Shown: positions 24,548 through 34,016 of the stretch, piece by piece
Layout: the number at the start of each line of letters is the position of its first letter
Numbering within the stretch: position 1 is the first letter of the stretch
Assembly: GCA_009924735.1 (NCBI GenBank)
Contig: RFQZ01000009.1
Coordinates: 1-64,000, forward strand
Direction: 5' to 3'
From: Flavobacteriia bacterium
GTDB lineage: Bacteria; Bacteroidota; Bacteroidia; Flavobacteriales_D; Crocinitomicaceae
DNA length: 64,000 nucleotides
Position numbers and translations under genes: made by a program
Notes under the pieces: generated by a model
Database searches by the model: none
What the model was told of the DNA's origin: nothing
What the model saw: only the letters and a program-made list of their open reading frames with translations

Positions 24548-25408
24548 TTAATTGGTTTTAAGTAAGCTAAGAATTTGCCTAGCTTCCTTGGGATCATGGA
24601 CACGAAGAATGTCGCAACCTTGTGTTATGGCAAAGGTGTTCAAGACGGTCGTCCCGTTGAGGGCATCCTCAGGACCGATGTTGAGTTTCTTGTAAATCAT
24701 TGATTTTCTTGAAAAACCGCAAAGTATTGGTGTCTCAAACAATTGAAACAACTCCAAATTGGAAAGCAGTTCATAGTTTTGATCAAGTGTTTTTGAAAAA
24801 CCAAAACCCACATCGATAATAACATCATTTACCCCAGCTTTTCGAATGGAATCCAATAGGGTGGAGATTTCCAACAGGACTTCAGTTGTGATGTTTGGAG
24901 ATTTGAGTTCATCGGAACTGGCGTTGTGGTTCCCTTTTGAATGCGTCAATATGTATGGCGCGTTGTGTTTTGCGCATACGTCCCAAATCTCAGGGTAATT
25001 CCTACCGCCTTGTACATCGTTGATAATGTCAACACCCTTGGAAAGTGCCCAATCGGCAACCTCAGGGTAAAAGGTATCTATAGATAAAAGTAAATTTGGA
25101 TAATGTTCCTTTATATAAGTGAGCGAGGTGTTGATTCTTTCGATTTCTGTCTTCGCATCAACAGGTATTGCATCCGGACGACTTGAATTACCACCGATGT
25201 CAACGATGCTAACGTCATTTTCAATACACGATGAAAGGTAACGATCAATTTGGTCATTCGTATGTATCCGACTGTTTTCAAAAAAAGAATCCGGCGTAAT
25301 GTTTAGGATTCCCATGAGCAAAGGATGGTTTATTTCAATTAATTTATTCCGAATCCGAATAAACCTGTTTGAACGAAAATGTTTAATTTCAACCCCGAAT
25401 AATGACAT
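24548..25408 (-). CDS. folP: Dihydropteroate synthase
   Basis: MGILNITPDSFFENSR, DIGGNSSRPDA, IINDVQGG, DVGFGFSKTLDQN, GFSRKSM. ATG 25408 preferred over the track start at 25444 because of a -7 box at 25442-25449. Confidence 0.95.
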   Translation of the reverse strand: MSLFGVEIKHFRSNRFIRIRNKLIEINHPLLMGILNITPDSFFENSRIHTNDQIDRYLSSCIENDVSIVDIGGNSSRPDAIPVDAKTEIERINTSLTYIKEHYPNLLLSIDTFYPEVADWALSKGVDIINDVQGGRNYPEIWDVCAKHNAPYILTHSKGNHNASSDELKSPNITTEVLLEISTLLDSIRKAGVNDVIIDVGFGFSKTLDQNYELLSNLELFQLFETPILCGFSRKSMIYKKLNIGPEDALNGTTVLNTFAITQGCDILRVHDPKEARQILSLLKTN

Positions 25409-25416
25409 GTTGCTAA

Positions 25417-25956
25417 ATGAGTGATACCTTAACTTCTTACACAAATATACTCACAAATTGTCGTGAAGTATTTTTAAACAAAACCAAAGATTATGGGACC
25501 GCTTGGAGGATTCTACGCCCTGTGGCTTTGGCAGATCAGTTATACATCAAAGCCCATAGAATCCGAACCATTCAAGAGACGGGAGAGTCCAAAGTAGGGG
25601 ATGGGGTAGAAGGGGAATTTATGGCCATCATAAATTACTGTATCATTGCCCTTATTCAGATTAAAGACACCGAAGATTTGGGTTTAGACCTTCCTGTTGA
25701 ACTTGCTACAACCTTGTATGACAAATACAAAGACGAAGCGACTTCTTTGATGCTTAAGAAAAACCACGACTACGGAGAAGCTTGGCGTGACATGAGGGTT
25801 GAATCGCTTACCGACCTGATACTCATGAAAATTTTGAGGATAAAACAAATTGACAACAACAAAGGAGCAACCTTGATTTCTGAAGGAGTAGATGGAAATT
25901 ATTTCGACATGTTGAATTATGCCGTGTTTGCCTTGATTTTATTAGATGTTAAATAA
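25417..25956 (+). CDS. DUF1599 domain protein with two tandem copies of the domain
   Basis: KTKDYGTAWRILRPVALADQLYIKAHRIRTIQ and KNHDYGEAWRDMRVESLTDLILMKILRIKQI; next to folP, as commonly seen in Bacteroidota. Confidence 0.88.
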   Translation: MSDTLTSYTNILTNCREVFLNKTKDYGTAWRILRPVALADQLYIKAHRIRTIQETGESKVGDGVEGEFMAIINYCIIALIQIKDTEDLGLDLPVELATTLYDKYKDEATSLMLKKNHDYGEAWRDMRVESLTDLILMKILRIKQIDNNKGATLISEGVDGNYFDMLNYAVFALILLDVK

Positions 25957-26012
25957 TTGTTAGGGAAATTCTTCTCTTCCGGTATGCTTCTATTTTTAAT
26001 GAAAAAAAAATC

Positions 26013-27119
26013 ATGAGAACAGTAAAACAATATTTGCCCATGGCCATAAGGGTCCTAATTTCTTTCCTTTTTTTCCTTTCAGCGGTAGCGAAACTTTACC
26101 CAAATCCTTCCTATGCACTTACCTATTTTGAAGTCCATCAACTTGAACCCCTAGGCATTCCTTTGAATTATGCACACTATCTTTCACGCACATTGATAGG
26201 TGTTGAGTTCGCCATAGGATTTTTACTCCTGTTTCCCTTCCATCTTAAAAAAGTGGTCATCCCAGCCACCATTGGTATGTTGTTCGTTTTTTGTATTGAA
26301 CTTTTATTGGAAATAATCTATTCAGGAAACTCAGGAAACTGTGGTTGCTTCGGTAAATTAATCGAAATGACTCCCCTAGAAGCCCTGATTAAAAATGTGA
26401 TTTCCATTGGACTTCTGTTTTTGTATTATTATTTGGACAAAAAGCAAACGAACAATTCTTCTGTTTTGGATGAAAATCAAGGGGTCGGCTATCAAAAGAA
26501 TAAGTATAAATCATCCTTTCAACATTCTGCAATCGTGAACACCCTATTGTTATGTATACTCGGTGTTTTCCTTGCCGGTCCCATTCGATTTCAAAAGGAA
26601 GAGCCCGCATCGATTCCCTTGGAGGTCCAACCTCAAGAAGTTGTCGCTGTGAATGCGGTTGATACCGTGGAAACAATCCTTCCAAAAAAAGACAGCGTCT
26701 TAAACGTCGTAAAAGTTGATTTAGGTCCCAAAGCCAAACAATCAGGGTTCAGCAATATTTTCGTGGATATCGATCAAGATAAGAAGATTTTATGCTTTTT
26801 CTCCCCGAGTTGCGACCATTGTAGGGCAGCAGCCAAGGAATTAACCGAGATGAAGGCAAAGAACAAAAACATGCCTCCCATTCGCATCATTTTCATGGAT
26901 GAAGGTCCTGAAGAAATTCCTGATTTTTTCAAATTTGCCGGAGCAGAATATCCTTTTTATGTAATGGACATCATCACCTTTTGGAAAAAAATCGGCAAGA
27001 ATAACGATGTTCCAGGTGTGATGTATTTGTGGAATGGAAATGTCCAAAAATTCTATCAAGGCATAGATTCTGAGAAATTTAATGGTCCTGCATTCAAAAA
27101 AATCATCAACAAGAAATGA
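26013..27119 (+). CDS. DoxX-like membrane protein (BT_3928-like) fused to a C-terminal thioredoxin-like domain
   Basis: N-terminal four-helix DoxX-type region; C-terminal ILCFFSPSCDHCRAAAKELTEM CxxC motif; located between DUF1599 and tpiA. Confidence 0.82.
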   Translation: MRTVKQYLPMAIRVLISFLFFLSAVAKLYPNPSYALTYFEVHQLEPLGIPLNYAHYLSRTLIGVEFAIGFLLLFPFHLKKVVIPATIGMLFVFCIELLLEIIYSGNSGNCGCFGKLIEMTPLEALIKNVISIGLLFLYYYLDKKQTNNSSVLDENQGVGYQKNKYKSSFQHSAIVNTLLLCILGVFLAGPIRFQKEEPASIPLEVQPQEVVAVNAVDTVETILPKKDSVLNVVKVDLGPKAKQSGFSNIFVDIDQDKKILCFFSPSCDHCRAAAKELTEMKAKNKNMPPIRIIFMDEGPEEIPDFFKFAGAEYPFYVMDIITFWKKIGKNNDVPGVMYLWNGNVQKFYQGIDSEKFNGPAFKKIINKK

Positions 27120-27148
27120 TACCTCGATAATTTGCCATAAATTTATAT

Positions 27149-27898
27149 ATGCGCAAAAAAATAGTTGGGGCCAATTGGAAAATGAATCATTTTCGGCAAG
27201 ATGCTTTGGGATTGTATAATGAGATTTCTCAAGCTTTTCATTCAAATGAAAATTGTGATTTGGTCATCTTTCCATCACAGCCCTTTCTTTCAGAAGTAGC
27301 CTTGCATGAAGGTGTAAATGTAGGCGCCCAAAACTTTACCCATCTGGCAGATTTCGGCGCTTTTACAGGGGAAACATCCCTGGAGCAACTGAAAGACCTG
27401 GGTGTACGTTTCGTTTTGGTCGGACACAGCGAACGTCGACATTATTTTCAAGAAAACAACGCTACCTTGACGTTGAAAACGAAGATGGCATTGGAAAAAG
27501 ACTTCCAAGTTATTTTTTGTTGTGGTGAAGATGAAGCAGAAAGAAAAAAGGAGGCTCATTTCGATTTTGTCCGATCGCAAATTGAAGAAATTGTTGCCTT
27601 GCTCGAGGTACCCTATTTTGATGCTTTGACCATTGCTTACGAGCCTGTTTGGTCCATAGGCACTGGGCATACCCCAAGTTTGACAGAAATTCAGGACATG
27701 CATGCTTTCATAAGAAAGGTGCTTCGTGAAGTCAATTCTGAAACCTGCGCTGAACACGTAAGAATTATCTATGGAGGTAGTTGCAATGCTGAGAATTCAA
27801 AAGCAATCTTCGCATTAGAAGAAGTAGACGGCGGGCTGATTGGGGGGGCATCCATGCAATTAGATTCTTTCATGAAAATCCTTGAAGCCGCATGTTAA
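27149..27898 (+). CDS. tpiA: Triosephosphate isomerase
   Basis: GANWKMNHF, VLVGHSERR, AYEPVWSIGTG, IIYGGSCN, DGGLIGGAS. Confidence 0.98.
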   Translation: MRKKIVGANWKMNHFRQDALGLYNEISQAFHSNENCDLVIFPSQPFLSEVALHEGVNVGAQNFTHLADFGAFTGETSLEQLKDLGVRFVLVGHSERRHYFQENNATLTLKTKMALEKDFQVIFCCGEDEAERKKEAHFDFVRSQIEEIVALLEVPYFDALTIAYEPVWSIGTGHTPSLTEIQDMHAFIRKVLREVNSETCAEHVRIIYGGSCNAENSKAIFALEEVDGGLIGGASMQLDSFMKILEAAC

Positions 27899-28731
27899 CC
27901 TACGTAGAAGTATCCCTCGATTTAAAGCCTTTTCAACCCTGGAATGAAATCTTTGTAAGTCACCTGGCGGAATTAGGTTTTGAGAGTTTTGTTGAAGAAA
28001 ATCCACTGCTCAAAGCGTACATATCCGTTGAAGCATTCGATGAAGAAGCGGTAAATGATTTAATTGTTGCTTGCCTTGCTGAAGCATCGTTCGCCATACA
28101 ATGGTCCTTCGTCGAAATTCCCCCTGAAAATTGGAACGAGAACTGGGAAAACAGTTTTGATCCTGTTCATGTCGGCGAGCTTTCCATTGTTGCACCGTTT
28201 CATGGGGAAGAGCATCGAAGAAACCAGGTCATAGAAATTGAACCCAAAATGTCCTTCGGGACCGGGCATCACCAAACAACTTTTCTGATGTGTCAAACCA
28301 TGCGCTCGTTGGAATTCATAGGGAAAAAAGTACTCGACATGGGTTCAGGTACAGGTATTTTAGCGATTTATGCAGAAATGCTCGGTGCAAAAAAAGTTAT
28401 GGCTGTAGACATTGAGCCATGGGCCGTGGAAAATGCAATCGAAAACATTCAACGAAACCATTGCCATTTCATCGAAGTGGGCTTAGGAGATGTAACCGTT
28501 GTTACAGATTCTGATTATGACATCGTCCTTGCAAACATCAATAAAAACGTCTTAACTCTTCACTTACCGACCTATGCATCGAAGATGATGAGCGAAGGTG
28601 ATTTGCTGTTAAGCGGGTTTTTTACAACGGACAATCAAGAACTTATAGACCTCGCAAATACGCTGGATTTCACATTACAAAATACTTATGAAAAAGAAAA
28701 TTGGTCTTGCTTGCATTTTAAGAAACGCTAA
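27892..28731 (+). CDS. prmA: Ribosomal protein L11 methyltransferase
   Basis: MSFGTGHHQTTFLMCQTM, VLDMGSGTGILAIYAEMLGA, DIVLANINKNVL. Confidence 0.96.
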   Translation: MLTYVEVSLDLKPFQPWNEIFVSHLAELGFESFVEENPLLKAYISVEAFDEEAVNDLIVACLAEASFAIQWSFVEIPPENWNENWENSFDPVHVGELSIVAPFHGEEHRRNQVIEIEPKMSFGTGHHQTTFLMCQTMRSLEFIGKKVLDMGSGTGILAIYAEMLGAKKVMAVDIEPWAVENAIENIQRNHCHFIEVGLGDVTVVTDSDYDIVLANINKNVLTLHLPTYASKMMSEGDLLLSGFFTTDNQELIDLANTLDFTLQNTYEKENWSCLHFKKR

Positions 28732-31700
28732 AATCTATTTTTTACTTTTAGGAATCGGGATGCCTTTGCTTTCATTTTCCCAAACATTCAGCAAGGAGAA
28801 AGATAAATTTATTAAGGAGATTCAACGAACCTTTACGGAACCAGATATGGAAAACAACGTTCGCGTTATTTTTCCTCAAGTGATTTCATCAACAGGGTTT
28901 TCAGAATCTACCTTTGGTAAAATGGTGGATGGGGCCAATGCCATTTTCACCGCCAAAGGAGATGCCAGATTGACTTATTATTATGTTGCCAGTTTTATAT
29001 ACCAAAACAAAAACAAATTTGACAACGACTTTAGTTCAGCTTGGGCAGGATTGGAAAAAGAATATCGTAACAAAGAAGATGAAAAATATAGCGAATTCAT
29101 GCAGTTCTCCTATGGATTGTTTCGGTATAAAGCATTGCAGAAAAACGACAATGTCCTTTGGACATACAAAGGTTCAATGGAATGGAATCTCGAGAAGAAA
29201 CCGAAAATTATTTGTACCGATGGACAGCTTTCTGGCTATTCGGTTGGATTGAAGGAAAAAGACAGTGTCTTTGTCGCCGAAACGTTTGGGGTTTTCGATT
29301 TGGAAACAAAAAAATTCGTTGGGAGAAACGGCACCATCACATGGGAGAAGGTTGGTTTTTCCAAAGCAGAAACCTTTGCTGAACTCAAAGGATACCGCGT
29401 GGATATGAACAAAGTTGTCCTAAAAGCAGATACAGTTTCCCTTACCACTCCTTATTTCAAAACACCGATTCTTGGTGTGCTTTACGACAAGGCCATAGAT
29501 GAATTGAAGGAAGGGGAAGGCGGTGCGCCATTGTTTAACTCCTTTGAAAAACGGCTCAAAATACCTGCGTTGAGGGAAGGGATGGATTATGATGGTGGTT
29601 TTTCACTTGAAGGCAATCGATTTGTTGGTAAAGGAATCGAAGGGAATCCGGCTAAATTGATTTACAAAGAAAATGGAAAACCTTTAATCGAAATTTCCGG
29701 TCTTCTTTTCACCATTGACCCTAACCAAATTTTAGCCCGACAAGCAAGGTTTAAATTGAGTTACGCAAATGGGGATTCATTGATTCAATCGGATGGAATG
29801 TATCAGTTCAATGATGTAACCAAAGAAATGACCGTTTCCCCAAACAAAAAAGGGGGCGTTGTAGTTCCGTTCATTGATTATCACTTCACAGTTACTTGCA
29901 ATGCGCCGGTACTTAAATGGATCCAAGGCACCCCATTTCCTAAGTACACTTTTGAGATGGCTACCTCGCAAGCGCAAAAAATCATCCAATTTGAATCTTT
30001 CAATTATTTCGATGAAGCTTTGTATAATAAGCTTGGGAACAGTGGAGGTGGAAATCCATTGAATCAAATTGCAAATTATTGTAAAAAAAATAACCTAACC
30101 ACCTTAACAGAAGGACAAGCCAGCAGCGCCTTGGGTACCACCATTGAATACGCAAAAACAAGGTTGTTGGAATTGGCAAGTTTGAATTTTTTAAACTACA
30201 ATACTTTTGAAAAAACCATTATGCCTTTGCCAAAGTTATATTCCTTTTCCGAAGCGAAAACAGCGGGAAAAGATTACGATAACCTTTCTTTTGTTTGTGA
30301 CCTCACCCAAAGAAAAATTACTTTTTCCGAAGAATCTTTAGCGAAGAATCCACAATTGAAATCCGAAAAAAACAAATTGGAAATTCTCAATAATCGTTAC
30401 GCAAAACAAGACTATTTTGCTTTCATCGATTTGGCGAAAAATCAAATGTTCCTAACAGGAGTTGACGAGGTGGTGCTTTCTCAGGCTCAAAAAACCTTCC
30501 TTCAACCCGATTCTACTTACATCATTGTTAAACCTAACCTAGATTTAGATTTTAAAGGGAATTTGAATTGCGGAAAGTTTGTTGGACAGGTCCAAGAAGG
30601 CTATTTTTCTTACGTTGATTTCAAGATCAAATTAAACAAACTCTCCTATGCAGGTTTGGTGGTGAATCCACTGAGAAAGGAGGATGGACAAGATCCCATT
30701 GAATTGTTAAGTTCGTTTGCAAATCTGAAGGGAGAATTACTGATTGATCAACCTACGTCGCGAGCAGGACAAAGTAAAACAAATGGTAACTATCCAAAAT
30801 TATTGGTTCCGGGTATTTCAAAAGTAGTATACAACGACCCTTCCATTGTTAAGGGTGCTTACGATTCAGCAAGGTTTTACTATCGCCTTGATCCTTTTGA
30901 ATTGGATAGCTTGGATAATTTTAATGAGCTTGCGCTTCGCTTTAATGGGTCATTGATTTCTGGAGGAATCTTTCCGCCGATTAAGGAGCCTTTGAAAATC
31001 ATGAATGACTATGCCTTTGGTTTTTCGACCGTGGCACCCGAGGGTGGTCTTGCCTTCTATGGAGATAATTCTAAATACGAAAATAAAATCATCCTTTCTC
31101 ACAATGGGCTTCAAGGTGCGGGAACCATTAACTATAATACAGCAACAGCCATTTCGCAAAAGTTGACTTTTCTACCAGATTCAACCATCGGAATTGCTAA
31201 GTTTGAAAACAAAGAGTCGATTACAGGAATCAAAGTCCCACTGGTAAAATCCGAAGCAGCGTACATTACCTTCTTACCTAAAAAACAAGTACTCAAAGCA
31301 AGTGCTTGGCGAAATGTCAATCTTCAAATGTTCAACAACCAATGTGAAATGGAGGGAACGGTCGTGTTATCCAAGAATGGTATGAATGGAAATGGAAAAT
31401 TACTCTTTCCCGATGCTACTTTGGAATCCAAGAACTTCGTCTTTACCCATGAAGATATCCATGCCGATACCTCAGCCTTTGCGTTGAAAAATCGTTTCGT
31501 AACCCAAGGCGCTGCACCCATTGCCATGGAAACAAAAGATGTAAAAGCAGACGTCTCCTTCAAAACCAGAAAAGGTGAATTCAACTCCTTTGGAACCAAA
31601 CGTATTAAGTTCCCCCCAAATCAATACTATTGTACCATGGACAAGTTTTTTTGGTACATGGACCGTTCCGATGTAGATTTTGAAAAATCAAAATCCCAGC

Positions 31701-33367
31701 AAACAACCTTTGAAGCAGGAGCAGACCTTGATGAACCCAATTTCTTTTCCATGCACGACGATCAAGATACCTTGCAATTTAGGTCGTTGCTTGCGAGGTA
31801 CGATTTGAAGCTTCAGACCATTTTTTGTGGCAAAGTGGAATACATTCGGGTGGGAGACGCAAAAATATATCCGGATTCCATGAAAGTTACCATTCGAAAA
31901 GAGGCGAAGATGGATCCACTGTTAAATGCAAAAATTGTTGCGCCTTTTGTGACCAAGTACCATACGTTTACCCAAGCGAATGTGAACGTTACATCCCGGG
32001 TGAAATACGAGGGGACAGCAAAGTATCCCTACTATGACCGAGACAGCGTTTTGACCGTTTTAACGATGAAGACCATCAAATACCAAAATGCAGTTACACA
32101 AGCTGAAGGAGACGTCGCACAAAAGGACAACTTTAAATTGAGTACGGAATTCGACTATTATGGAAAAGTAAAAATTGTGGCGGCTAGCCCGGGTGTTTAT
32201 TGCGAAGGATCTACCCGTATTAACCATAATTGTACAAGTTTCGACCGTTCTTGGTTGTCCTTTAAGGATACCATTCTCGCAAAGAACATTCAGATTCCTA
32301 TATCAGAAAACCCGCTCAACGATGTCGGTAACAGGCTGGCTGTTGGGTTTTTATGGAAGAATTCTGAGTCAATGGACAGCGTTAAAGTGTATCCAGCATT
32401 TCTGTCAAAAATACAAGGTAAAGAAGATCCCATTGTTTTTCAATCTTCAGGATATGTGCAATTTAATCCCAAAGGAAATGTTTTTCAAATCGCATCAAAA
32501 GCAAGGTTAAATGACAATGCTTTTCCAGGGAATATGTTGACTTTGTATACAGAAACTTGCTCACTCTCAGGAATGGGTAAGATTGATTTTGGAGTAGACT
32601 TAGGCGAAGTAAAAGCCACGTCATACGGCGATATAAATTATGAATCTGTTACCAAAAAGATAAAACTAGACCTTACAACGCTGTTGAAATTTCCAATGCA
32701 AAAAGATGTGTTTGAGAACATTGGGAATGAACTTAAGGTTTTGGAAGGACAAAAAGCAGCAGACCTAAGGTCTAAGAAAATCAATTTCTCGATGTATGTC
32801 CGTCATTTCTTGTCAGAAGAAAAGGTGAACGATTTGTTCAAGGACTATGAAGAGGATAAATTGAAAAAATTGCCCGAAGAGTTGGACGTTACACTGCTTA
32901 TGTCGGGGGTAAAAATGGAATTCGCGCAGTTTAAAACCAAAACAAATGAGAGTGGATTTTCTCGAGGTTGGGTAACCAAAGTTTCAGCAGGCGATACGGA
33001 AACAGACAATGAAGGCGACGAGGTTAAATCCAAAAGCAGGGTGGCCATTCTGGGGATAGAGGGAAGGCCAGTACTAAAAGATGTTGAAATGAATTTTATG
33101 GTCGGACAAACTTCGATGGATGCTTCCTATCAAGGATTGATTCTCAATTTTAAAAATACGGCAGGTAAGGACTACTTTTTTGACTATTCAATGAATAAAA
33201 AAGATGGTAAATTGGCAGTGTTCTCAAATGAACCTACTTTAAAAACGATGATTACTGAAATGAAGCCTGATAAAAGAAAATCAAAAAATTTCTCCTTCGA
33301 ATGGGCAGATGATGTTACCCTTAAATTGGCCATGTCAAAGTTAAATGAATACCTCAAATCAAAATGA
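28688..33367 (+). CDS. Large secreted/envelope hypothetical protein (1559 aa)
   Basis: Continuous ORF; N-terminus has a signal-peptide-like segment (YFLLLGIGMPLLSFSQ); overlaps prmA by 44 bp and plsY by ATGA. Confidence 0.8.
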   Translation: MKKKIGLACILRNAKIYFLLLGIGMPLLSFSQTFSKEKDKFIKEIQRTFTEPDMENNVRVIFPQVISSTGFSESTFGKMVDGANAIFTAKGDARLTYYYVASFIYQNKNKFDNDFSSAWAGLEKEYRNKEDEKYSEFMQFSYGLFRYKALQKNDNVLWTYKGSMEWNLEKKPKIICTDGQLSGYSVGLKEKDSVFVAETFGVFDLETKKFVGRNGTITWEKVGFSKAETFAELKGYRVDMNKVVLKADTVSLTTPYFKTPILGVLYDKAIDELKEGEGGAPLFNSFEKRLKIPALREGMDYDGGFSLEGNRFVGKGIEGNPAKLIYKENGKPLIEISGLLFTIDPNQILARQARFKLSYANGDSLIQSDGMYQFNDVTKEMTVSPNKKGGVVVPFIDYHFTVTCNAPVLKWIQGTPFPKYTFEMATSQAQKIIQFESFNYFDEALYNKLGNSGGGNPLNQIANYCKKNNLTTLTEGQASSALGTTIEYAKTRLLELASLNFLNYNTFEKTIMPLPKLYSFSEAKTAGKDYDNLSFVCDLTQRKITFSEESLAKNPQLKSEKNKLEILNNRYAKQDYFAFIDLAKNQMFLTGVDEVVLSQAQKTFLQPDSTYIIVKPNLDLDFKGNLNCGKFVGQVQEGYFSYVDFKIKLNKLSYAGLVVNPLRKEDGQDPIELLSSFANLKGELLIDQPTSRAGQSKTNGNYPKLLVPGISKVVYNDPSIVKGAYDSARFYYRLDPFELDSLDNFNELALRFNGSLISGGIFPPIKEPLKIMNDYAFGFSTVAPEGGLAFYGDNSKYENKIILSHNGLQGAGTINYNTATAISQKLTFLPDSTIGIAKFENKESITGIKVPLVKSEAAYITFLPKKQVLKASAWRNVNLQMFNNQCEMEGTVVLSKNGMNGNGKLLFPDATLESKNFVFTHEDIHADTSAFALKNRFVTQGAAPIAMETKDVKADVSFKTRKGEFNSFGTKRIKFPPNQYYCTMDKFFWYMDRSDVDFEKSKSQQTTFEAGADLDEPNFFSMHDDQDTLQFRSLLARYDLKLQTIFCGKVEYIRVGDAKIYPDSMKVTIRKEAKMDPLLNAKIVAPFVTKYHTFTQANVNVTSRVKYEGTAKYPYYDRDSVLTVLTMKTIKYQNAVTQAEGDVAQKDNFKLSTEFDYYGKVKIVAASPGVYCEGSTRINHNCTSFDRSWLSFKDTILAKNIQIPISENPLNDVGNRLAVGFLWKNSESMDSVKVYPAFLSKIQGKEDPIVFQSSGYVQFNPKGNVFQIASKARLNDNAFPGNMLTLYTETCSLSGMGKIDFGVDLGEVKATSYGDINYESVTKKIKLDLTTLLKFPMQKDVFENIGNELKVLEGQKAADLRSKKINFSMYVRHFLSEEKVNDLFKDYEEDKLKKLPEELDVTLLMSGVKMEFAQFKTKTNESGFSRGWVTKVSAGDTETDNEGDEVKSKSRVAILGIEGRPVLKDVEMNFMVGQTSMDASYQGLILNFKNTAGKDYFFDYSMNKKDGKLAVFSNEPTLKTMITEMKPDKRKSKNFSFEWADDVTLKLAMSKLNEYLKSK

Positions 33368-33996
33368 TGGTATACCTCTCCTATATGCTAATCGCTTACC
33401 TGTTGGGATCCATTCCTTCCGCTGTTTGGATTGGGAAAAGATTTCACGGAAAGGATGTGCGAGAATTCGGGAGCAAAAATGCGGGAGCTACCAATACTTT
33501 TCGTGTTTTGGGTAAGAAAACGGGAGTGGTTGTTCTGCTGTTGGACATCGCCAAAGGACTGTTGACTTCAATGATCTCTTACCCTCTGTTTTCGTCGTTT
33601 TTTGAAGAGCCTTCGACCCTGTATTCCTTGCAAGTCATCGGTGCCACGGCCTGTGTGTTGGGACATGTGTTTCCACTGTTTGCAGGTTTCAGAGGAGGGA
33701 AAGGCGTAGCAACTTCACTCGGGTTGTACATCGGTATCAATCCCCTTGTGTCCCTCGTTGTCTTAGGCATTTTTGTGGTCGTATTTCTTTTGAGTCACTA
33801 TGTGTCCCTTGGCTCACTTTGTGCGGCATTTGCGCTGCCTTTTTTGAGTTATTTGGTGTTTCATCAAAATGAGCAAACGTTGATTTTACTGAATTGCACA
33901 TTGACAGTCATCGTGTTTATTGCACACCGTAAAAATGTGGTTAGACTCCTACACGGGGTAGAAAATAAAATGAACCTTAAGCCACCCAAAGCGTAA
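33364..33996 (+). CDS. plsY: Acyl-phosphate glycerol-3-phosphate acyltransferase
   Basis: YLLGSIPSAVWIGK, DVREFGSKNAGATNTFRVLGKKTG, FRGGKGVATSLG. Confidence 0.96.
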   Translation: MMVYLSYMLIAYLLGSIPSAVWIGKRFHGKDVREFGSKNAGATNTFRVLGKKTGVVVLLLDIAKGLLTSMISYPLFSSFFEEPSTLYSLQVIGATACVLGHVFPLFAGFRGGKGVATSLGLYIGINPLVSLVVLGIFVVVFLLSHYVSLGSLCAAFALPFLSYLVFHQNEQTLILLNCTLTVIVFIAHRKNVVRLLHGVENKMNLKPPKA

Positions 33997-34016
33997 ACCC
34001 GCCTAAATGATGTACA

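Noticed and set aside
26389-27757. Minus-strand ORFs (98, 134, 155 aa) over doxX-like/tpiA
   Set aside because: Antisense to clearly conserved genes, with no supporting features.
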